Shown: positions 13,029-17,979 of the stretch, piece after piece
How the letters are laid out: each line of letters starts with the position of its first letter
Numbering within the stretch: position 1 is the first letter of the stretch
Assembly: GCA_903893955.1 (NCBI GenBank)
Contig: CAITOG010000409.1
Coordinates: 1-17,979, forward strand
Source of the DNA: an uncultured Actinomycetes bacterium
GTDB taxonomy: Bacteria > Actinomycetota > Acidimicrobiia > Acidimicrobiales > RAAP-2
Reading direction: 5' to 3'
Length of the DNA stretch: 17,979 nt
The notes under the pieces: model-generated
Databases searched by the model: none
What the model was told of the DNA's origin: nothing
The model's input: the letters and a program-made list of their open reading frames with translations, nothing else
Translations under genes and position numbers: made by a program

Positions 13029-13688
13029 GTGCTCGACCTCGCGATCCTCGGCCTCCTCGGCGATGGCCCCCTTCATGGCTACGAGATCCGTCGTCGTCTT
13101 CGCGCCCAGATGGGGCTTGCCGCCAACGTCTCGTTCGGCTCGCTCTACCCAGCACTGGCTCGGCTCGAGGCAGCCGCTGACGTGGAGGTAGTCGAGCCCG
13201 ATGACGAGGCGGCGCCTCCGCCCGCCACTGGGTCGCTGAGCGGGGAGCGGGCCGCCATGCGGTCCCGTCGGCTCGTGCCCGGCCGCGGTCGGCGATCGAA
13301 GAAGGTCTATCGGATCACCGACAAGGGTGCTGCCCACTTCGCCGCCCTCCTCAACACCACGTCGAACGGTGACGACCAGCGCTCCTTCGGCCTGCGCTGG
13401 TCCTTCGCCCGACACCTTGGACCAGACGCACGGCTGGCGCTGCTCGAGCGCCGACGAGCCCAGCTCGTCCAGCAGCTCGGCGATGCCGAGGGGACCGACG
13501 GCCTCGATGACTACGCAAGGAGCGTCGTCGAGCACGCTGTCGAGGGCATCAGTCGCGACATTGCCTGGCTCGATGACCTGATCGCTGCCGAGCGAGCCCA
13601 GGACCGACGGGCCACACCTCTCGAAGAAGCACACGGGACAGCTGTCCCGTCCGAATCCTCCCCGGCACAGCCGGGAGCAGCACGGTGA
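13029..13688 (+). CDS. PadR-family transcriptional regulator
   Basis: Dimeric winged-helix regulator of 219 aa. The N-terminal domain (1-105) opens LDLAILGLLGDGPLHGYEIRRRL and continues NVSFGSLYPALARLE, the recognition helix. The wing is lengthened by an Ala/Pro-rich then Arg-rich insert (about 57-92) ending GRRSKKVYRITDKG, as in other actinobacterial PadR proteins beside ino1. The C-terminal PadR helices (about 115-185) contain LALLERRRAQLVQQL and WLDDLIAAER for dimerisation, and a disordered tail follows. GTG at 13029 is supported by TATGAT six bases upstream. Frames starting further upstream run through the divergent promoter and are not credible. Its TGA overlaps the ino1 ribosome-binding region, so padR-ino1 is an operon. 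The effector is unknown. Confidence 0.92.
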   Translation: MLDLAILGLLGDGPLHGYEIRRRLRAQMGLAANVSFGSLYPALARLEAAADVEVVEPDDEAAPPPATGSLSGERAAMRSRRLVPGRGRRSKKVYRITDKGAAHFAALLNTTSNGDDQRSFGLRWSFARHLGPDARLALLERRRAQLVQQLGDAEGTDGLDDYARSVVEHAVEGISRDIAWLDDLIAAERAQDRRATPLEEAHGTAVPSESSPAQPGAAR

Positions 13689-13699
13689 AGGAGAACACC

Positions 13700-14800
13700 A
13701 TGTCAACCCACATCAAGGTCGCCATCGCTGGCGTCGGCAACTGCGCCAGCTCGCTGATCCAGGGCGTCGAGTACTACCGGGGCGCCGATCCGGCGGACAT
13801 CGTCCCGGGCCTCATGCACGTGGTGCTCGGCGGTTACCACGTCAGCGACCTCGACTTCGTGGCCGCGTTCGACGTCGACGCCGCCAAGGTCGGCCAGGAC
13901 CTCTCGAAGGCCATCCTCGCCAGCCAGAACAACACGATCAAGTTCGCCGACGTCCCCGCACTCGGTATCGAGGTCCAGCGCGGCCCGACCTTGGACGGCC
14001 TCTCGAAGTACTACCGCCAGGTCGTCGAAGAGTCACCGGCGTCGCCCGTCGACGTCGCCCAGGTCCTCAGGGACACCGGTGCCGAGGTCCTCGTGTCCTA
14101 CCTCCCTGTCGGCTCTGAGGAGGCACAGCGCTTCTACGCTCAGGCGGCGATCGACGCCGGCGTGGCCTTCGTCAACGCGGTCCCAGTGTTCATCGCCTCT
14201 GACCCGACGTGGGCGAGGAAGTTCCGCGACGCCGGCGTCCCGATCATCGGCGACGACATCAAGAGCCAGGTCGGCGCGACCATCGTCCACCGGATCCTGA
14301 CCCGCCTCTTCGAGGACCGCGGCCTGGCACTCGACCACACCTACCAGCTCAACGTCGGCGGCAACATGGACTTCAAGAACATGCTCGACCGCGACCGTCT
14401 CGAGTCGAAGAAGATCTCGAAGACCCAGGCCGTCACCTCGCAGATGGACCACGGCGCGCTCGACCCCGACGACGTCCACATCGGCCCCTCAGACCACGTC
14501 CCGTGGCTCAAGGACCGCAAGTGGTGCTACATCCGCATGGAGGGCCGCAACTTCGGCGACGTGCCGCTCGACCTTGAGCTCAAGCTCGAGGTGTGGGACT
14601 CCCCCAACTCTGCTGGCGTCATCATCGACGCGGTGCGCTGTGCCCGTCTGGCCCTCGACCGTGGTGTCGGTGGCCCGTTGCTCGGTCCGAGCGCCTACTT
14701 CATGAAGTCGCCCCCGGTGCAGTACCACGACGACGTCGCCATGGCGATGGTCGAGGAGTTCGCCGCCGGCGACAACGGACCCAGCTGGCCCGAGGACTGA
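13700..14800 (+). CDS. ino1: Inositol-3-phosphate synthase
   Basis: NAD-dependent cyclase of 366 aa converting glucose 6-phosphate to 1D-myo-inositol 3-phosphate, the first step towards phosphatidylinositol and, in most actinobacteria, mycothiol. The short actinobacterial/archaeal form has the dinucleotide motif GVGNCASSL (11-19), VNAVPVFIASDP (158-169), GDDIKSQVGATIVHR (184-198), NVGGNMDFKNMLDRDRLESKKISKTQAV (218-244) with the catalytic Lys cluster, and a conserved C-terminal SPPVQYHDD. I chose ATG at 13700 because AAGGAG precedes it at seven bases. The GTG at 13685 would add five residues and lies inside the padR stop region. The gap to the padR stop is 11 bases, so the operon is probably under PadR control. 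Confidence 0.96.
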   Translation: MSTHIKVAIAGVGNCASSLIQGVEYYRGADPADIVPGLMHVVLGGYHVSDLDFVAAFDVDAAKVGQDLSKAILASQNNTIKFADVPALGIEVQRGPTLDGLSKYYRQVVEESPASPVDVAQVLRDTGAEVLVSYLPVGSEEAQRFYAQAAIDAGVAFVNAVPVFIASDPTWARKFRDAGVPIIGDDIKSQVGATIVHRILTRLFEDRGLALDHTYQLNVGGNMDFKNMLDRDRLESKKISKTQAVTSQMDHGALDPDDVHIGPSDHVPWLKDRKWCYIRMEGRNFGDVPLDLELKLEVWDSPNSAGVIIDAVRCARLALDRGVGGPLLGPSAYFMKSPPVQYHDDVAMAMVEEFAAGDNGPSWPED

Positions 14801-14806
14801 TCCTGC

Positions 14807-14820
14807 GGGGCGAAGGCCCC
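14807..14820 (+). terminator. Weak hairpin between ino1 and the CCA-adding gene
   Basis: GGGGC-GAAG-GCCCC, five pairs with a tetraloop, six bases after the ino1 stop and 37 before the convergent stop at 14858. It may serve as a bidirectional terminator but is short. Confidence 0.35.
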
Positions 14821-14857
14821 ATCCGACAGAACGGCCCGCCAGTTCGCGCAGCTGGCT

Positions 14858-16249
14858 CTAGGACTGCTGCGTCGCTGCCCACCAGGCATCGAGGCGGCGG
14901 AGGGCCTCCTCTTCGCCGAGCGGCCCCTCATCGAGACGCAGCTCGAGGAGGAACGAGAGTGCCTCGCCGACCGCCCTGCTAGGTGGGATCTCGAGGTGCT
15001 CCATGATCTGGGCACCATCGAGGTCCGGCCGGATCGCGTCGATTTCCTCCTGTGCCCGTAGCTCGGCGATCCGCTCCTCGAGCTCGTCCATGCGACGGGC
15101 CAGCTGCGCCGCCTTCTTGGCATTGCGAGTGGTGCAGTCGCATCGAGTCAGCTCGTTGAGCTGGTCGAGCAGAGGCCCCGCGTCGCGCACATAGCGACGC
15201 ACTGCCTTGTCAGTCCAGCCCAGGCGATAGGTGTGGAAGCGCAGGTGCAACTCGACCAAGGCCACGACGACCTCGACATCCTCGTTCGAGTAGCGCAGTG
15301 CCTCCATCCGCTTCTTGGTCATCCGAGCGCCGACGACCTCATGGTGGTGGAAGGTGACACCACCATCGACGAAGTTCCTGGTCCGAGGCTTGCCCACGTC
15401 GTGGAAGAGGGCGGCCAAGCGAAGCAGCCGATCAGGCGACGTCTTGTCGACCACGGCCATCGTGTGGGCGAGCACGTCCTTGTGGTGGTGGATCGGGTCC
15501 TGCTCGAGGGCGAGCCCCGGCAGCTCAGGGAGGAACTGCTCTGCGAGCCCCGTCTCGACGATGAACCACAGCCCGCGAGAGGGCACATCGAGGACCACCA
15601 ACCGATCGAGCTCATCACGGATGCGCTCTGCCGAGACGATGGCCAGCCGAGGTGCCATCGATCGGATCGCATCGAGGAGTTCAGGCTCTGGGGCCAGGTC
15701 GAACCGAGACGAGAACCGAGCTGCTCTGAGCATCCTGAGCGGGTCGTCATCGAAGCTCACCGCAGGATCGAGCGGGGTCCGGAGCACCTTGGCCACAAGA
15801 TCGCTGAGGCCGCCGTGGGGATCGATCAACGTCATCGACGGCAGCTCGAGGGCCATGGCGTTGATGGTGAAGTCTCGTCGAGAGAGGTCGTCCTCGATGG
15901 AGTCGCCGAAGGCGACCTCGGGCTTCCTCGACGAGGGGTCATAGTGCTCAGCGCGATGGGTGGTGATCTCGTAGACCCGGCCGCCGTGGGTTGCACCGAT
16001 GGTGCCGAAGCGCTTGCCCTGCGTCCAGATAGCGTCGGCCCACCCCTTGAGCAGCCGCTCGATCTCGTCGGGCAGGGCGTCGGTGGTCAGATCGAGGTCG
16101 CTCTCAAGGCTCGACTCCCCGAGCAGCGCGTCGCGCACCGAGCCGCCGACGAGGTAGAGCCGATGACCTGCGCCAGCGAAGCGCTCAGCCAATGCTGTGG
16201 TCGACTCGACGAGAGGTCGGAAGCGCTCTGGGACTGCGGTCTCGGCCAC
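14858..16249 (-). CDS. CCA tRNA nucleotidyltransferase (class II, PcnA-like)
   Basis: Enzyme of 463 aa with this start that adds or repairs the 3' CCA of tRNAs, or acts as a related tRNA-end polymerase. The head has LVGGSVRDALLG, then the metal-binding DLDLTTDA, RFGT, EITTHRAE, RRDFTINAMA, and the neck AFD-like RAARFSSRFD and AERIRDEL. A C-terminal HD domain carries LFHDVGKP with H-D, as in actinobacterial PcnA/CCA enzymes, followed by a coiled-coil-like helix (LARRMDELEERIAELRAQEE). Start is GTG 16247-16249, chosen for TACCGT exactly six bases upstream. GTG at 16268-16270 would add seven residues and erase that promoter. The longer frame upstream overlaps the divergent gene. Poly(A) polymerase activity was considered less likely because of the actinobacterial context. 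Confidence 0.92.
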   Translation of the reverse strand: MAETAVPERFRPLVESTTALAERFAGAGHRLYLVGGSVRDALLGESSLESDLDLTTDALPDEIERLLKGWADAIWTQGKRFGTIGATHGGRVYEITTHRAEHYDPSSRKPEVAFGDSIEDDLSRRDFTINAMALELPSMTLIDPHGGLSDLVAKVLRTPLDPAVSFDDDPLRMLRAARFSSRFDLAPEPELLDAIRSMAPRLAIVSAERIRDELDRLVVLDVPSRGLWFIVETGLAEQFLPELPGLALEQDPIHHHKDVLAHTMAVVDKTSPDRLLRLAALFHDVGKPRTRNFVDGGVTFHHHEVVGARMTKKRMEALRYSNEDVEVVVALVELHLRFHTYRLGWTDKAVRRYVRDAGPLLDQLNELTRCDCTTRNAKKAAQLARRMDELEERIAELRAQEEIDAIRPDLDGAQIMEHLEIPPSRAVGEALSFLLELRLDEGPLGEEEALRRLDAWWAATQQS

Positions 16250-16255
16250 TGCCTC

Positions 16256-16261
16256 ACGGTA
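16256..16261 (-). promoter_or_regulatory. -10 element, leaderless promoter of the CCA-adding gene
   Basis: TACCGT on the minus strand ends six bases before GTG 16247-16249. It is part of a 55-base divergent promoter region shared with the DUF6049-type gene. Confidence 0.45.
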
Positions 16262-16291
16262 GCGGGCCACAGGTCCCTCAACGGCAACGTC

Positions 16292-16297
16292 TAGCGT
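16292..16297 (+). promoter_or_regulatory. -10 element, leaderless promoter of the DUF6049-type gene
   Basis: TAGCGT ends seven bases before GTG at 16305. No Shine-Dalgarno sequence is visible. The opposing -10 is 30 bases away. Confidence 0.45.
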
Positions 16298-16304
16298 CAG
16301 AGCC

Positions 16305-17979
16305 GTGGCAGCGAGGCATCGTGAGAGGATCCGCGTCCTGCTGGGCGCCATGCTCCTCGCGCTCTTCGTGGGCTTCGCGACCGTTCCGGCCACTGCCGAC
16401 ACGACCGGCGCGAGCACCGTCACCCTCCTCAGCCAGTCGACCACTGTGCTGGCTGCGGCCTCCGGGTCGTCTCCGTTCTCGATGGTCATGACGCTGCCAG
16501 CTGGTGCGAGCGTCTCGACCACGCTCTATGGCGCCCTGACCACACGCTCGGGCTTCTTGGCTGCGCTCGGCCCAGCCGGGCCGTCCCAACCGCTGACCAC
16601 GACGAAGGCAGTGGCAGCCGACTGCCTCCCCCTCGAAGGCACTGGTCGACGACTGACCATAGATGTGCTGACCGGAAGCGGCACACCGACCACGACACCG
16701 TGCGCCGGCGGGCCGATCGAGCCCAGTTGGCCCCTGCGCTGCACTGTGGGATCGGGCTCGTGCAACGGGGTCTATCCCGTCGTGGTCACCATCACCGAAC
16801 CAGGGGCCACTCTCGCCCACTTCACGACCTTCCTGACCTTCGTCGAAACCCCGGCTCGTCAGCCGCTGCGGGCTGCTGTCGTCACGCCGCTCGGCTCGGC
16901 GAGCACATCGCTCGACGTGACCAGGCTGGCTGGTGCACTCCGCACTGAGCGCACCGTGCCGCTCGATGTCGTCGTCAGCCCTTCGATGGTGTCCGACCTC
17001 GCAACCACGAGCAGCGGCACAGCCGCACTCACCAGCCTCGCCAAGGTCGTCGGCGCAGAAACGCCAGCCCACGAGCTCGTCGCCAGTCCATTCGTCAGCG
17101 TCGACCCCGGGCAGCTCGCCGCCTCTGGGCTCGGCGATCAGATCCACCGACAGCTGGCTCGAGGGCAGCGTGCGCTTCGCAGCACCGGGCTCGACGGCGC
17201 CAGCGCGCAAGCTGGCTGGCTGGCGACGTCACCGGTGACCTCGACCACCACCACCGGGCTCAACACTGCCGGCATCACGCGACTGGTGATCCCCGACAGC
17301 TCCCTGGCCACGCCGACGTCCACGTCGCTGACCTGGGGCGAGCCCTTCGCTGCGACCCCAGGGAGCTCGAACGTCAAGGTGCTGGCCGCCGACGGTGCGC
17401 TCTCCGCCCAGATGCTCTCGGGGAGCCAGCCGGTGCTGGCGGCAGAGCATCTCCTCGCTGACCTCGCGTTCCTCCACTTCGAACGTCCGAGCCTCTCCGC
17501 CCCGCAGGGTGTTGTGATCGAGCCCGGCAGCGGCTGGCGACCGAACCAGGCCTTCTTGAAGACGCTGCTCGGCGGCTTGCGGGCCAATCCCCTCGTGGCA
17601 CCGGCGACCCTGAGCACGCTCTTCGACCAGCTCACAGCTGGCGCCAACGGGACACCCATCACGCGCTCGCTGTCCTCGTCCGCGCCCTCGACCCCCTGGC
17701 CATCGAGCCAGGTGGGCCAGCTGCGAGGCGGCCAGGCCTCGCTCCGCTCGTTCGCCGCCAGCCTGAACGATGGCCAGAGCGCCATCGACGCAGTGGCGCT
17801 CGCCTGGCTCCGAGCCGAGAGCGACACCTTGTCCTCCTCGACACGCCAGGCTGCCCTCGACGACGCGTCATCGACGTTCGCCGGCGAGCTCTCGACCGTC
17901 GGCATCAGCGGCGGTGACATCACCTTGACCTCTCTCAAGGGCGCAGTCCCCATCACCCTGACGAAGACCTCACCATGGA
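16305..17979 (+). CDS. Secreted DUF6049-type protein, 3' end missing
   Basis: The frame is open from GTG 16305 to the window edge (558 codons) and has no stop in view. A signal peptide is clear: basic MAARHRERIR, hydrophobic VLLGAMLLALFVGFATV, and a likely cut after A31 (ATA then DTT). The mature part is rich in Ser, Thr, Ala and Gly with many beta-strand-like segments (STVTLL, RLTIDVL, YPVVVTITE, RLVIPDSS, GVVIEPGS), and contains three visible Cys near residues 107-150. By position, divergent from the CCA-adding gene, and by length it matches the actinobacterial DUF6049 family that lies before murJ (Rv3909/Rv3910 in M. tuberculosis as I recall). The family's role in the cell envelope is unknown. 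A C-terminal membrane anchor and murJ would be expected just past the edge. Confidence 0.75.
   Translation, partial: MAARHRERIRVLLGAMLLALFVGFATVPATADTTGASTVTLLSQSTTVLAAASGSSPFSMVMTLPAGASVSTTLYGALTTRSGFLAALGPAGPSQPLTTTKAVAADCLPLEGTGRRLTIDVLTGSGTPTTTPCAGGPIEPSWPLRCTVGSGSCNGVYPVVVTITEPGATLAHFTTFLTFVETPARQPLRAAVVTPLGSASTSLDVTRLAGALRTERTVPLDVVVSPSMVSDLATTSSGTAALTSLAKVVGAETPAHELVASPFVSVDPGQLAASGLGDQIHRQLARGQRALRSTGLDGASAQAGWLATSPVTSTTTTGLNTAGITRLVIPDSSLATPTSTSLTWGEPFAATPGSSNVKVLAADGALSAQMLSGSQPVLAAEHLLADLAFLHFERPSLSAPQGVVIEPGSGWRPNQAFLKTLLGGLRANPLVAPATLSTLFDQLTAGANGTPITRSLSSSAPSTPWPSSQVGQLRGGQASLRSFAASLNDGQSAIDAVALAWLRAESDTLSSSTRQAALDDASSTFAGELSTVGISGGDITLTSLKGAVPITLTKTSPW

Noticed and set aside
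15233..16294. Long plus-strand reading frame of 353 codons
   Set aside because: It lies antisense to the CCA-adding enzyme, whose motifs are intact, and its composition (His, Glu, Arg, Asp, Gly rich) is the usual shadow of a GC-rich gene.
16278..17956. Two minus-strand frames opposite the DUF6049-type gene (310 and 272 codons)
   Set aside because: No domain, ribosome-binding site or promoter supports them. The plus strand has a signal peptide and an unbroken frame to the window edge.
1..17979. tRNA, rRNA, insertion sequence, CRISPR array, prophage or attachment site
   Set aside because: I saw no cloverleaf, transposase, integrase or regularly spaced repeat. Codon use and composition look even across the window.

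Overview
The window is GC-rich, densely packed bacterial DNA from an actinobacterium. The best guess is class Acidimicrobiia, but that placement is inference. The phylum rests on gene content and order: ino1 with a PadR regulator diverging from a DUF5318 gene, then rpsF-ssb-rpsR-rplI and dnaB, followed by a class II CCA-adding-type enzyme divergent from a large secreted DUF6049-type protein. From memory, the Mycobacterium tuberculosis counterparts are Rv0046c-Rv0058 and Rv3907c-Rv3910, which flank its replication origin, so this stretch may lie near oriC. There are no tRNA or rRNA genes, insertion sequences or CRISPR arrays.

Layout. 1-1240: an OmpR/PhoB-type response regulator and a PrxQ/BCP-type peroxiredoxin (+). 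1254-2877: a tightly coupled three-gene minus-strand operon of a 2-oxoglutarate/Fe(II) oxygenase, a formaldehyde-activating enzyme (Fae) homologue and a DUF1543 protein. It diverges from an MFS exporter (2944-4182, +). 4190-6002: rlmN followed by an overlapping SDR oxidoreductase (-). 6041-8253: a glutathione S-transferase-like protein, an HSD10-like SDR with a clear downstream hairpin, and a GNAT acetyltransferase (+). 8254-11536: dnaB, rplI, rpsR, ssb and rpsF (-), with a structured rpsF leader. 11679-12943: panB and DUF5318 (-). 13029-14800: padR and ino1 (+). 14858-16249: the CCA-adding-type nucleotidyltransferase (-). 16305 to the end: the DUF6049-type secreted protein (+), cut by the window edge.

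Two things stand out. First, the oxygenase-Fae-DUF1543 operon is joined by TGATG and ATGA start/stop overlaps. Fae normally condenses formaldehyde with tetrahydromethanopterin, a cofactor not typical of actinobacteria, and 2OG/Fe(II) oxygenases can release formaldehyde by oxidative demethylation. A formaldehyde-generating and formaldehyde-capturing pair is therefore an attractive but untested reading. Second, many operon-leading genes share one promoter layout: a TANNNT -10 hexamer exactly 6 or 7 bases before an ATG or GTG, with no useful Shine-Dalgarno sequence. This is the signature of leaderless transcription. It settles several start codons and shows divergent promoters packed into 50-90 base gaps. 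Genes inside operons mostly have normal Shine-Dalgarno sequences or overlap the preceding stop.

The rest is housekeeping: replication (DnaB, SSB), ribosome assembly and modification (S6, S18, L9, RlmN), tRNA 3'-end maturation, pantothenate synthesis (PanB), and inositol phosphate synthesis feeding phosphatidylinositol and probably mycothiol. Smaller oddities are an S18 protein with a long charged C-terminal extension, an SDR with Thr in place of the catalytic Ser, and DnaA-box-like 9-mers upstream of dnaB.
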